Origin: Amphiura filiformis
Lineage: Eukaryota > Echinodermata > Ophiuroidea > Amphilepidida > Amphiuridae
Assembly (NCBI RefSeq): GCF_039555335.1
Contig: NC_092644.1
Span: 43,200,667-43,264,666 of the forward strand
Length of the DNA: 64,000 nt
Reading direction: 5' to 3'
Each line of letters opens with the position of its first letter. The stretch's first letter is position 1. Shown in pieces: positions 1 to 11,765 of this stretch. The notes below the pieces were generated by a model. It worked only from the letters and a program-made list of their open reading frames with translations. It had not been told where the DNA came from and made no database searches. A program made the position numbers and the translations under genes.

Positions 1-3000
1 TTTACTTTTAAGCGTCATGTTCACCATAAACTTCTTACATGGAGGAACGGTGAAATCATTAGGGGTGTATCTGCAATATATTAAGCTGGAGTTGAAGAAT
101 AGTACGGCTACAGCACTTGGATTTGCATTTGGTGTTCCATCAGCTTTGACGTACATTATGGGTAAGCACTGCAACACGGTAATATGTAGAAATAGTAAAC
201 TATTTAAAATGTAATTATCATTCCTATCATTCCTATAATTGACACTTTCCTGCCTTTTTCTGGGGAACATCGATATAAGTAACGAAATCGAGGACAAGAA
301 GTGATTATTAAATAACGAATGTGAGGCCAAGAATGGCGTAGTGATATCGATATCACCCCATCAACGGCAGGAACGTGCCAATTATAGGAATCGTATATGT
401 ACTATATCATAGTAGCAGAGGGTGGGGCTCCAGTGATGGAACATGTAATTCCTTCCAATTGTATTGGGCTCCAGGCAGTGGGACAACCCCATGATATCGA
501 AAGGGCCGAAAATCGGTTAAATATTCGCAGGTATTGCATTAGTTTTATAGTGCAGGCAAAGAAAGAATGACACAATAAAATATGATTGAAATCATATATT
601 ATCGCTTTAAACACCTTTTTGAAGAAACAACCCTTCTATACTTACTTTTAAAAGGCCCATTCAGTGATTTGGTCATTCTGAGGATCGTAAAAATCATAAA
701 AATTCAGATTTTGGCATCTTTGTTAGTGTCATAGATGTGCTAACACAGGCTGCTTGTGGTTAAGCCGAAAGTCATCAATGAGACATTTTACACGAATCTG
801 TAATTTCTGAAGATTAACTATACGATTTGAATGGGGCTTCAACTTTGTAAATACTGCAAATTTCCTCATTCTTTTGCCAAATTGTTCTTAGCAAAAATAC
901 CTAATGACAATATTAATGACGAATCCTACAGACAATTTATAAACAATTTTAATTTTTTACACCTCCGCTGGGATCGCTGAATAGGCCTTTAATTAGGCCT
1001 TCTTTAGCCTCACCCTGTTCCTTTCGGAGTCGCGGGGAAAGGATGTTTTCTTTCTTGGGCTCCATAATTTTGGGCAAATACCAAACAAAAATATATATAA
1101 TTTTTGCACCAAAAATCTTATATGTTTAGATACTTTGCCTTCTTTCGTATTATGTTTAATTACAGCACCCATTGCTATATATCTAAGTAGACGTTTTGGC
1201 TTCCGATTATGTATGATGTCCGGGGCCCTTCTTCTTACCATAGGGTGGAGCGTTACGTCTTTCTTTGGAACTACAGTTTTCTACATATTGGTCAGCTTTA
1301 CCATTGTTGGTGAGTTCTTTCAAGCACCTAAACACGCTAAATTAAGGTCCGTTCATACTACGCCGCAATTGTGGTACGGTGCGGTGCGGTGCGGTGCCGA
1401 TATATCGATTACTTTTTGCCGCAGCTCACCGCAACTCGTCGCATTTCCAACTTTATTGCGATATCGCAATGATGCAGTATTAAGGTCCGTTCATACTACC
1501 ACCGCATTTGCGATGCGTTGCTTTGCGATGCGGTGCGTTGCCGCACTGCATCGTACTGCAAACTACTGCATTGCGATATCGCAATAAAGTTAAATACATT
1601 TTAACTTGGAAATGCGACGAGTTGCGTTGAGTTGCGGCAAAAGTAATCGATATATCGGCATCGCAAAGCAACGCATCGCAAATGCGGTGGTAGTATGAAC
1701 GAACCTTTAGTATTAGATGGTAGTACTAGTTTGCAGTACGATGCAGTGCGGCAACGCATCGCAAAGCAACGCATCGTAAATGCGGTGGTATAGTATGAAC
1801 GGACCTTATCGCAAAGCAATTACGGCGTAGTATGAACGGACCTTGACAGCAGTGAAGGTCTTATTTTAATTTCAACGGTTTGTAGATCCTGCCAAATGGT
1901 AAAAATGTACACGATCGAGTCATACGACCTTCTTGTTCTCAAGTGATTTTGTTATAATGTAAAGTTTACTTGTCAAGATATACATTCTATCTATCTATGT
2001 CCCATAGCTAGGAGGCCGTTGGGGCGACATAGTGATGGCTTTAGAGATACATAATTTCCAAAGTTCTCTGTCCTCAGCTGATCGTATGAGCTGGTCAAAG
2101 TTCAATCCAGTCCAGTCTTTGATGTTATCAATCCACGTCTTCTTTGGTCTTCCTCTCTTCCTTACCCCATCTGTACCTCCCTGCAGAATGGTGTTTGCTA
2201 GACTGTTCTTCGGGAAGTTCTTCCATCTGATCACATGGCCAAACCACTGGAGTTGCCTTCTTTTCACAATGGAGATCAGGTGTTCATGCTCTCCAATGAA
2301 ACTTTCCATCATTGCCCTTACTTGATTGTTGGTAGTATGCGTAGAGATAGTGGACCTGGAGGAGCCTTCTCATGCAGTTCATCTCAAACGCGTTAATCCT
2401 CTTTTCCATCTCGGCATTAAGCGTCCAGGTTTCACACCCATACAGGAATACGGAAATTACCAATGCTCTCAGGAGGCTCATTCTTGCTGCCATTGAGATG
2501 TTCTTGTCTCTCCAAATGGGTTTCAGATTGGCTAGTGATGATGTCGCTACAGCAATTCTGATTTTGATTTCTTGTACTGATTTGGCATCATCTGTGATGG
2601 TTGCACCAAGGTATTTGAATTGTGTAACTGTTTCAAGTTCTTCCCCTCCAACATGAACTTCTACTATTCCATCAGACCCCATCTTCAAGACCTTGCTCTT
2701 TGTAGCGCTGATTTCCATGCCAAGTCGCCTTGCACTGTCATCTAGCCTTCTTGTGAGGTCACTTAGTTCTTCAGGTTGTCCTGCCAAGAGGTCAATATCA
2801 TCAGCGAATCGCAAGTTGGTAACCCTTCACCCTCCGATACTGACTGTTCCCTCGAATCCATCAAGAGCTTCCATCATGATATACTCAAGGAAGATGTTAA
2901 AGATGGTTGGTGACAGTAGTCAACCTTGACGGACTCCAACTCGGGTACGAAACCACTCACTGATTTCATCTCCTAGCAGTACAGTACTCTTAGATGCAGT

Positions 3001-6000
3001 GTACAATGCTTCAATTGCATTTACAATTCCATTACTGATGTTGAACTTTCTTAGGATGTCAAACATTGCTTCTTGCCAAACACGGTCAAATGCTTTTTTG
3101 AAATCAATGAAGTTGTGGAGAAGTGGCTTTTGATCTGTGCGGAATTTCTCACTCAGAATTCAGATTGAAGATTTGTCCCACTGTGCTGCGCCCTTTTCTG
3201 AATCCTGCCTGTTCTTCTGCTATGATTCTCTCTGCTTGAGGTCGAAGTCTATTAAGAATGATTCGGAGAAGTATCTTGCTCGGATGACTGATCAAACTGA
3301 TGGTGCGGTAGTTGTTGCAAGATTTAAGGTTGCCCTTCTTCGGGAGAGGAATGATGATCGACCGTGTCCATGAGGACGGCCCAATTCCTGATGTCCATAC
3401 CTCATTGCAGAGTTTTGTGTAAGCCTCGATTGTTGTTTGGCCACCGCTTTTCAGCATCTCTGCCGGAACATTATCAATACCTAGTGACTTCCCATCTTTC
3501 ATGTTTCTTATGGCCTCTTCAACCTCCGAGGTGAGGATTGGTGGATCTTCCTCTTGCTCTGTGTTTGCCATTGCCTTCAGCCTATTTAACAGGTTATGAT
3601 CTGATGTTAGGTTATAGTTGTAGAGTTCCTCACAATATTCCTTCCATCTGTTGGATATTTCCTTCTTCTCAGTCAAAAAATGTCCATCTTTGTCCTCAAT
3701 TACTGTTGTTCTACCAGATTTCTTCTTTGTAAGGTCTTTAATGGTTTGAAAAGATACTGCAGTGTTGTTACGCTCCATATTGGTGTTTATTGTATCGCAC
3801 TGATCATGGATCCACTGTTCTTTTGCTTCTTTAGTTGCTTTCTTTACTTCCCTGTTAATTCTGCTGTAGTTGGTATGGTCGATGTCACTTATGAAACGCC
3901 TCTTCTTCATCTCCCTGCGCCTGTCTCATAATTGTAATACATCATCTGTCATCCATGCCTGCTTCTTCTTTCTTACTTTGCCCACTACCTCTTGTGATGT
4001 GTCAATGAAGTTTTCATTCACCTGGTTGTTAAAACTCTCGATATCCAAGTTGGCTGCTATAAGTGGAGCAAATCTGCCTCCAATCTTAGCCTCAAATTCA
4101 GTAGCAATGTCAGGATCCTTGAGTTTTTCTAGATCAAACTTAACTCTAGGTGACTTCTCTTTCCTCAACTTCTTCAGTTTTACTCTTACTGATGTCATCA
4201 CCAAGTCATGGTCACTTCCGATGTCAGCGCCAGGAAAGGATCTTGTTTGGGCGGGGTTCACACTTGATTGGAAACGCTTGCTGATCATGATGTAGTCAAT
4301 CATGTTGTGGACTTTGCCATCTGGTGAGTGCCATGTAGCTTTTCTTGATTCTTTCTGTGGATATGCAATGTATTGGTCAGGACAAGGTCGTAAAACTCAA
4401 GCAGATTGTGACCCCTGTCGTTTGTCACTCCCAGTCCAAATTTGCCAGCAGTACCCTGCCATGTTGAATATGCATCTGGTCCTACCTTTGCATTCCAGTC
4501 ACCAATTACGAGCAAGACATCTTTCTTAGGAATTGTTGTCATTATGCCATGAAGTTGCCGGTAAAACTTAATAAACATGTCCATTTCTTGATCTGATGCC
4601 GTACTTGTAGGTGCATATGCCTGGATAATTGAGACGTTGAAAGGCTGTCCTGCTAACCTCAGTATGATAATACGTCTTGATATTGGCCTGCATTCCAGCA
4701 CTGATCTCGCTATGTCTCGGTGCACCAAGAAACCTACACCTCTCTCATGACGTTTGTCCTCTCCACTATACCATAATGTGTGCCCATCATTTGTGGTAGT
4801 CTCACCAATCCCTGTCCATCTTAGTTCGTCTAAGCCTAGCACAGACCATCTATACCTCCTCATTTCATGATCAAGTTGTTCAACTTTCCCTAGAGCATTG
4901 AGCGTCCTCACATTCCATGTACCAATTGTAATATCTTTCTTGGCAACTCTTATTTTAGATATACATTATTTTATCGGAAAATTTGGAACTTTGGGAAGCG
5001 TCTCTTTAAGGGATATCAATCATATCATTAATGTGTTAGATAACTCACGGGGAAGATATTTGAAGATTTCGAATTGCATAATAATAATGACTGTTGCCTT
5101 TCCCAACTGACGTATAAAACACTTTTGTTGTTATTTTGTCTTCTGTAGGACTGGGAGCAGGATTTCTCGTAGTGCCTTCAAACGTCGCAATAGTTCCTCA
5201 TTTTAATAAGAACTTAGCTTTTGCAAATTCCATAGGAAACAGCGGCCAAGTCCTTGGTATTATGATAATGCCACCTCTAGCTGAATTCCTGAATGATATC
5301 TACGGCTGGAGAGGTTCGATATTAATATTGTCAGGCCTTGTCTTTCATATATGTGCTATTGTAGCATTACTTAGACCCACAGTATTCAACATCAGCAAAT
5401 ACGATGCAGCAACAAAATCAAATTATGAAAACATACCCGAATCTAAATTTAAACACGTGATACTGTCCGAAGAAAATGACATCAGTGAACGGAGTGAACT
5501 TTTACATAATGAAAACAAAAACCAATATGGCCCCGCATTAGTTAAAATTCACGTAGCCATTTTCGCACTATTGGGGCTTTCAGTCTTGACCTGGGCTGTG
5601 TTTTTGGTACCTCATGCTGTGGATAGTGGAATACCAATGAAGTGGGCTGTCTACTTATCTTCTGCCGGTGGAATAGGTAAGTAAGTTTAAAGGAGAAGGT
5701 CAGCAACAAGGGATCATCCCCCCTTTCTGTCGGCATATGGAATACCCTTCCTTAATATGTTGTTTCCAAGCAGCATATAAGCTCATATAATTATGCACAG
5801 AGACAAACCACCATATATATCTTGGCGCAAGCCCGTCAGCATTAATTAATAAATAAATTGCTGTTATAATTATGCACAACTTCAGGCTAGAGGCAAACCG
5901 CTATATATATCTTGGCGCAAGCCCGTCAGCATTAATTAATAAATAAATTGCTGTTAATGTATTCCTTCTCCTACATTACTATATACAGGTGGTCTCATTG

Positions 6001-7379
6001 GTCAGATCCATCTAGGACCCATAGTGGATCGCAAATGGATGACATCATCACAAGTGTATCTCTACATGACTATATTGAATATACTGGCAATAGTTTGTGA
6101 TTACCTCATTCCTATGTATTCTATTAAATTATTGGCGGCTTTCATTGGTGGTTTCACATTGCTTGGAAGAGGAGCCTTGAGAGTCCCGATGGCAGCGGAG
6201 ATCAGAGAAAGCTTAGATACTGTGCTATCGTACAGCTTTTTCTTCTATGGTGTCGCATGCTTACCTGGGACTACTTTGGCAGGTATATAGCTTTGCATGT
6301 TATATTTCACTACGCTACAAATCTAAATTAAGTCTTCTTGACCGCTTTAGTTTTCAAGGGAATTATTTCCTATTCGTCATACAGTGAAGGGCTACCCAGG
6401 TGGGGAATCAGTTACTATACCGTACATTAGATGATCTTGTTCGGTCCAGCTTTTCAGATAGTAACCTTCGCCTGAGGCAATTGGTTGTCAAATGTTGACA
6501 GTTGGTAACAGGTGTCATGCTCAGCTCCCGGGGCTCAGCTTGAAACATTTTTGGTCATTTTTAGCTAAAACGTTGGTAAAATAAGACGATTAGTGCAATT
6601 CCAGTAAAATCCACAGTTGTTTACTCACATTTTTAGCGACGTTTCACCACTATACTAGTGGTTTCTTCAGACTGGCAACTCATCACATCTAACTGTTTCC
6701 TTTTAAAGGCGACATGTACCGTTGTTGATGGCGTGTTGAGTTGGTCAAAGATATAATCGAGTCATTAGGGCCCCTCATCCTTATTCCTCTCGTCTATAAT
6801 AGAAAACAGTCAGGTGTGCTGGGTTGCCAGTCTGATGAAACTAGTGTATAGTCATGATAGTGGTGAAACGTCACTAATGTGAGTAAACTAGTAAACTACT
6901 ACTTTTGTTTTACTGGAATTTTACTAAAAGAGATTTGTTAACAGTTGAATCTAACATTCCAAATGAACTTGTTCAAAGATGTAAAATAACTAAACACATT
7001 TTGTGGTGAAAGTTTTGACGCCGTTTTTGTTTAAATTCCCATCAGTTTAAATAGGCCTACTATAATACATATTTATTGGAATAAATATTATACAAGAAAA
7101 AATAGACATGGTTGACGATTCATTAACAACTTCTAAATAGCCATAAGTGTAACTGTTAATTACCAATTTCAGTAACTTTTAAAGTCAACCATTCAATTTC
7201 GTATGTTAATCTATTTTGTGTTTTACTTTCCAGGTTGGATACACGATGTAACTGGCAGTTACCAGCACTCCATCTTATTCATTGGTTTTGTTGAATTCAT
7301 TTCCTCTATGTTAGTCATTACCTCAATGGTTTTATCAGCACACGTTAAAAAGCAAGAAAACTGGACGACACCAGAATGA
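1..7379 (+). CDS. Monocarboxylate-transporter-like MFS protein (SLC16 type), 3' part, five exons
   Basis: Coding exons read at 1-161, 1166-1309, 5149-5676, 5989-6282 and 7234-7379 (TGA at 7377-7379). All four introns are GT-AG and all sit in phase 1, so the exons join in frame. The gene is open at its 5' end: the frame is already open at base 2, so the ATG at 17 is probably internal. The translation shows hydrophobic helices from roughly TM1 to TM12. The RRFGFR motif after TM2 is the charged loop typical of MFS carriers. A hydrophilic loop rich in Ser, Glu and Asn lies in the middle (about 5390-5530), where SLC16 proteins have their large cytoplasmic loop between TM6 and TM7. The late GWIHDVTGSY stretch is also typical of SLC16-like proteins. 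The family moves monocarboxylates or related small solutes with protons across the plasma membrane; the substrate here cannot be told. Intron 2 holds a dead LINE. The SLC16 subfamily is uncertain. Confidence 0.85.
648..992. mobile_element. TTAA-flanked foldback MITE, copy 1
   Basis: TTAA at 648-651 and 989-992 flank an element with inverted ends: AGGCCCATTCAGTGAT on the left and the complement of ATCGCTGAATAGGCCT on the right. A second copy lies at 11059-11432. It sits in intron 1 of the transporter gene and has no coding capacity. The TTAA flanks point to piggyBac-type mobilisation, though the ends do not begin with the usual CCC. Confidence 0.75.
1342..1845. mobile_element. Nested foldback elements with GGTCCGTTCATACTA ends
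   Basis: The end motif AAGGTCCGTTCATACTAC occurs in forward orientation near 1344 and 1482. It occurs inverted near 1690-1708, 1791-1807 and 1829-1844. Between the ends are GC-rich segments built from GCGATGCGTTGC-like units, also present as inverted copies. This is best read as one short DNA transposon inserted into, or rearranged with, relatives of its own family. It lies in transporter intron 2 and distorts the open frame that runs on from exon 2. Confidence 0.7.
1985..4965 (-). pseudogene. Dead RTE-type non-LTR retrotransposon (endonuclease plus reverse transcriptase)
   Basis: Read on the minus strand from about 4965 down. An AP-type endonuclease comes first: TWNVRTLNALGK near 4885-4925, VIGDWNAKVG near 4500, and SDHDLVM near 4210. 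The reverse transcriptase follows: PLPKKGNLKSCNNYRTISL near 3320, AGFRKGR near 3190, FADD near 2800 and YLGATIT near 2610. A C-terminal segment with RRQLQWFGHV and RKRGRPKKTW lies at 1995-2312. The frame breaks near 4300, 3920 and 3150, and there are stops inside the region 2815-3148, so it is not functional although FADD survives. The 3' end (left) finishes in short tandem ATAG/CTAT repeats near 1988-2000, as RTE elements do. Its endonuclease resembles the CFDP2/BovB group of RTE. It lies antisense in transporter intron 2. Confidence 0.85.
5787..5956. repeat. Tandem duplication of about 80-90 bp
   Basis: Two adjacent copies (5787-5865 and 5866-5956) begin ATAATTATGCAC and share TATATCTTGGCGCAAGCCC followed by TAATTAATAAATAAATTGCTG. 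The second copy carries a short insertion. It ends about 30 bp before transporter exon 4. Confidence 0.85.
6595..6926. mobile_element. Foldback MITE in the last transporter intron
   Basis: Imperfect inverted arms: AATTCCAGTAAAA with GACGTTTCACCAC on the left (6597-6650) and GTGGTGAAACGTC with TTTTACTGGAATT on the right (6860-6926). Each arm also has an inner match around CAGACTGGCAAC and GTTGCCAGTCTG. No open frame. The target-site duplication is unclear. Confidence 0.65.
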
Positions 7380-7563
7380 AAAGGTTATATTCTTAGAAGA
7401 ATTTAACACTGAGACGATATCTGGGCAAATGGTAAAATGCAACCTATATAGGCTTAGGTCAGCTATTTTGTTTTTCAAGTCTATACAAATTTGTGGTATG
7501 ATAATATGTGATGTCACAATCGATTGGAGCACTCGCACATTACTTTATCAGCAGAGATACTAA

Positions 7564-7569
7564 AATAAA
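7564..7569 (+). terminator. Candidate polyadenylation signal AATAAA for the transporter gene
   Basis: First AATAAA downstream of the TGA at 7377-7379, about 185 nt into the presumed 3' UTR. This rests on the hexamer and position alone. Confidence 0.4.
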
Positions 7570-8073
7570 TACCCGGGATCGATACACGTCAATTTGCCAT
7601 GCACGAGTTTGATATGAGAAGAAAATCTTTGGATACCGGGGTAGAAAATGATGAATATCTCCCGTAAATGATTTCGTGTAAAGAAACCAGATGTGGTTCC
7701 TTGCACATGAATATATATTTTGAACAGATATGATAGTCGTTAGCTTGCGTCTTGAGAGAGTAGCTTGCGTCTTGAGTCAAAAACTGACTATAATTCTGAT
7801 TTATATGTGCCGAATTATATATAGCGCAGTGTATAGGACAATCGTGGAGGTAATCTAAAAGCATATGACCTATGGCCTACCATGCTCCACTGACACACAG
7901 CGAGGTCAGTCACCGAGCTAATCGGGGCTATTGTCAGTAGCCTTAGTCAGATGTCATTCGGCCCATTATGCGACTCAAAACTATTAAACAGGTCGATACA
8001 AAATGGCCATGCGTGGCGGTGGATTTAACCTACCATGGCGATTTCTGCCATGAAGATATCGGGGCGATGACAC
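7570..8073. other. Intergenic, no gene seen
   Basis: Moderately AT-rich sequence with only short unsupported frames. The direct repeat TAGCTTGCGTCTTGAG occurs twice near 7741-7777. Nothing else was recognised. Confidence 0.6.
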
Positions 8074-8300
8074 TGTGTGGCGTAGCCAGAAGGGGAAGTG
8101 GGAAAGCTGACACAGTGAGAAGTTAGAAGGCTTGCCTTCCGTGTCGGTAGCCCTTAGGCCTATATATTAAGTTTATCTTCCGGGGCATGGTGTGCTCTTT
8201 AGCCCATTTTTAACAATTTTCAATTTTCGTCAAATTTTGTCCCTCTTGAAAATGGGCTGGCCCTCTTTCCACCTCTGAAAAAGTCCTGGCTACGTCACTG
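8074..8300. mobile_element. hAT-like MITE with GGCGTAGCCAG / CTGGCTACGTCACTG ends
   Basis: The left end TGTGGCGTAGCCAG and right end CTGGCTACGTCACTG are inverted and match the widespread hAT-type end CAGTGGCGTAGCCAG. Internal inverted bits (TTAGCCCATTTTTAAC and GAAAATGGGCTGG) support a foldback structure. An 8-bp target duplication is not evident, so the left boundary is uncertain. Confidence 0.5.
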
Positions 8301-9022
8301 ATTCCCCACATAAACCCCTACCCCCGACCAACCCCACCCAGTCACCCTTTATACATACCTGCACCCCCACCTATACAAACACACATAATTGTCCATGGTA
8401 ATTCGCCGAGTAATTTGCGTGCATGTGCGTGCATACCCGTATTCATGAAAATCGACATTATATTGCCGAACTATGCGGAAAGTTAACCTACCGTAGCCTT
8501 GATTTAGAGCACATCACCTGAACGATATAAGATACCACAGCGTTTCCATTCATTAGCTGTTCAAATGACACGTTTTTACGATCTGCGCATGCTCATTACC
8601 CTCTTTAAACGTTGCCAACATGATTTGTTGTCATTTTTTGTTTTCAATAAACTGACTGGAAGTTCAATATAACTAAGATACGATTATCATATTCTTTCAA
8701 CACATATATTTTAAATTGACCGAAAATAACGTGTGTATTCAACTGTTTGAGAATCAAAAGAATCTACACCATCATTCTATTTTCATTATAACTAGGAATA
8801 AAACCAATTCATCTCAACTTACTGAGGAATGTGATCTTATTGTCCCTGAGTTTACAAACCATTGAAAGAATCGACCTTCAACAATAAAGTGACAATAGAT
8901 TTAACCTGCATCGATACTCTATTAGCGATTGTTTTTTTAGCCAATGATTGGATTTTAACCAAAATGACCAATCGCTCAATCGCTCACCGAGCGCGGAGTA
9001 CAAGTATTTATTATTGTAAATA
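8301..9022. other. Intergenic, no gene seen
   Basis: A C-rich pyrimidine/CCCC stretch at about 8305-8390 is followed by AT-rich sequence. No supported frame, RNA gene or clear repeat boundary. Confidence 0.6.
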
Positions 9023-9024
9023 TA

Positions 9025-9555
9025 AACTGAACTCAAAAAGAAACTTATAATTTTTCACAGGGTCATATCTTGAAATCCTGTCCATCAAATTGAACCAAAA
9101 TTACACACAGGTTTGCTTCATTACTCTACTCTTAACACATGTCAGAAACCAAGCAGTTATCCAACTGACACAACAGGAAAATGCACTGACATGGAACAGC
9201 TTCGTGGACCACATTCACAGCCCAGCCCTGTTTCATGAAAAAAGTGTATGAAAAGCTGAATGCAGCACCGTTTTATCATCTGTGCAAGGATCTTGTGTGC
9301 ATTCTCACAGATTTTTTGTGCTGGGTGCCAAATGTTGGGCTGTGAAAGTGGAGGAAGTCCAGGAAGCTGTCCCATGGCAGTGCATTTTGCTGTTGTGTCA
9401 GTTGGACAAACTGCTTGGTTACTGACATGTGTTTTGAGTAGAGTATTAATGTAATCCTGTGTGTAATTTTGGTTCATTTTGATTGACAGTATTTTAAGAT
9501 ATGACCTTGTGATTCACAAGTTGTAAAAAATATAAGTTTCTTTTTGAGCTCAGTT
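9025..9555. mobile_element. TA-flanked foldback transposon, about 530 bp
   Basis: Inverted arms of well over 150 bp each. Left: AAACTGAACTCAAAAAG, then GGTCATATCTTGAAAT, then CAAAATTACACACAGG. Right: the complement of the same series, ending CTTTTTGAGCTCAGTTT. TA lies at 9023-9024 and 9556-9557. No coding capacity. The TA target and long inverted arms suggest a Tc1/mariner-type non-autonomous element. Confidence 0.75.
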
Positions 9556-9557
9556 TA

Positions 9558-10161
9558 GAAGCTACTCTCAGCGGCCGGCGGACAGTTTATAAAGACTTAT
9601 AATGGCTATACAAAATAATTCTTTACCTGGTGCGGACAATGTGTGACGTGACATGCAACATATAGGTTACATTTACCGGGGTATTTGAGTAGGCCCAGCC
9701 ATAGTATGCTCGATATGTATGCGATGGCCAACGCAGTATTTTATTTTATTGAACAGAGAATAAAACTATATTTCGAGAGCTTAAATTCGGTTAGAGATGG
9801 ACAATAATCCCAATATTCTATATTCAACAACTCCTCCTATACCTTTGTACAGCAGCCAACCGTTGTTAATCCGTGATGAATCCACACTTTTACTGTAGCG
9901 TATACGCGAACGCGACCGAGACTACGCGTAACGCGAGAGCGCGTAAAATTCGTCACGCCTGGAACCTATGTGCGTATGCAAACTTTGCCAGTTGAATTCA
10001 GTATTTTTCAGGCAGCGGCAAAACATGCAGTTTTATTCTGTGGTTTTATTGCTGATATCAACAGAGAAATCATCGACGCTTTTGTAAGGCCGAGTGGCAA
10101 TGATTAATTGACATTCCTCATAAAATAATCATGTGAATTATACGATCTTTAGCTTCTTTTC
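9558..10161. other. Intergenic with a CpG-rich patch
   Basis: A cluster of CGCG-containing words lies at about 9898-9955 (GCGTATACGCGAACGCGACC and following) in otherwise AT-rich sequence. It contains short inverted words (TACGCG and CGCGTA). It may be the remnant of a foldback element. No gene seen. Confidence 0.45.
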
Positions 10162-10355
10162 GTTGTTGAAAGGATTCAATCATGTTTCACCGTTGTTCAT
10201 CACCGTTTAACAACTCGCGTCCGGCGCGTCTGCGTGGTTTACTTCGCTCGGGCAGCTAAAGCTGCCCTCGCGAAGTAAACCACGCAGACGACGCGGCCGC
10301 ATCGTTGTTAAACGGTGATGAACAACGGTGAAACATGATTGAATCCCTAAACCAA
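10162..10355. mobile_element. Near-perfect palindromic MITE, copy 1
   Basis: Arms read GATTCAATCATGTTTCACC, GTTGTTCATCACCGTT and GTCTGCGTGGTTTACTTCGC, then turn near 10255 (GCAGCTAAAGCTGC) and repeat in inverted order to GGTGAAACATGATTGAATC. A diverged second copy lies at 36131-36292. Confidence 0.8.
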
Positions 10356-10725
10356 CAGCGATTTGAAGAGATATTTAACAACGATACTCTGTCTTGGCCA
10401 GATTTACGAAAAGTCTCTATATGACCACCTCATTTTATTTGATACCGCCAACTTTTCACCGAGAGTAAAAAAGGTCTAAAATGTATTTAATTTATTTTAA
10501 TTTGCCAATATTTTCTTTTGTGAAATAAGTTCAATAATGAAAAAAAAATCAGAGAAAAATAAAAAAAAGAATAAAGAAAAAAGAATAAAGGTGTACTTGT
10601 GTTAAACTTACGTTGTTCGCTTCCTTGATGGTTAGTCACTCTTAATCTTGACCACACCTCTGTCGTTTTGCGCTCATCAGACATCGACCATGTCGACAGC
10701 GTTGTAACTATAAGCAGACACTTAA

Positions 10726-11054
10726 GGTGGTACTACACCCCCTGATAAATTTTGTGACTAATTTTGCATTTTTTCTCAAAAAATAACTACACACTGGTAA
10801 CAAAAGTTATCATTATAAGGGTAAGGAATCCAATTACTTCGCTGAAATTTCAGTGATTCAAGACAAATGGTTCATTATATATGTTAAGAAATGAGGTACA
10901 TTCTAGCGGTACCTCTTTTCTTTTGAAATTCCAGTGCACTAATTAACTGCATTCCTTGCCCCTATAATATACATAACTTTTGTTACCAGCGTGTTGTTAT
11001 TTTTTGAAAAAAAGCAAATATAGTAACAAATTTATCAAGGAGTGTAGTACCACC
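10726..11054. mobile_element. TTAA-flanked MITE with GGTGGTACTACAC ends
   Basis: TTAA at 10722-10725 and 11055-11058. The termini GGTGGTACTACAC and GTGTAGTACCACC are exact inverted matches. Inner arms match around CTGGTAACAAAAGTTAT and ATAACTTTTGTTACCAG. No open frame. The right TTAA is shared with the next element. Confidence 0.8.
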
Positions 11055-11058
11055 TTAA

Positions 11059-11432
11059 AGGCCCATTCAGTGATTTGCTCATCCGGACGATGATTCAGAT
11101 TTTTGTACCTTTGTCATTGTCATAGATGTGCTAACAGAGCCTGCTAGTCAGTTAGTTCAGCCGAAAGCCGTGTATTTAAGACAAAATAAGCGGACATTTT
11201 ACACTCATGAATCTGTAATTTATATCATTACTGATGTGACAGTATCTAAGTTAGCTACATGTATTTGAATGCGGCTTCAATTTCATCAATACTGCTGTTT
11301 TCTTCGTTTTTTGCCAACTTTTTCATTTCAAAAATACCAAATGACAATTTGAATGACTTCTCCTTCACTTTTAAGCAATTTATAAACAATTTTAATTTTT
11401 TCGCACTCGCGCTGGGATCACTGAATGGGTCT
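11059..11432. mobile_element. TTAA-flanked foldback MITE, copy 2
   Basis: TTAA at 11055-11058 and 11433-11436. Ends are AGGCCCATTCAGTGAT and ATCACTGAATGGGTCT. The internal sequence (GTCATAGATGTGCTAACA, TACACTCATGAATCTGTAAT, ATAAACAATTTTAATTTTTT) matches the copy at 648-992 in the same order. Confidence 0.8.
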
Positions 11433-11546
11433 TTAAGTTACAGGCATAAATGACATCGTTTTGTTGTACCGTCTCAAACTGCGGTACGTTTTCTATAGGC
11501 CTAAACTTTTTTAGGCCTATAGGTCACATCGCTCCAATTTGCTATT

Positions 11547-11765
11547 TGTGACCCAATCTGATCCACTTAAGCCAAAGTCGGAAATTTTGAAAATTGAGTT
11601 ATACTATCAATACATACGGTACGTACTGATGCTGATTCCCAGGTCTCTTGAATACTTGGTGGCAAAGTTATGAACCTCTTTCTTATGTTTTTTATTGTCT
11701 TTTCTCCTCACCTTTTGCCTATATCTCAGTTTCATTATTGTCGGCTTTAGCCTGGTCCGGTCACA
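11547..11765. mobile_element. Diverged copy of the TGTGACACGATCTGG MITE
   Basis: Begins TGTGACCCAATCTGATCCA and ends TGGTCCGGTCACA. The interior (TTTTGAAAATTGAGTTA, GGCAAAGTTATGAA, TATCTCAGTTTCA) follows the same order as the better-preserved copy at 32677-32927. Confidence 0.65.

Noticed and set aside
1310-1587. Continuation of the transporter frame beyond exon 2
   Set aside because: A GT donor at 1310 with matching phase to exon 3 is clear, and the continuation runs into the foldback nest, giving Cys/Arg-rich nonsense.
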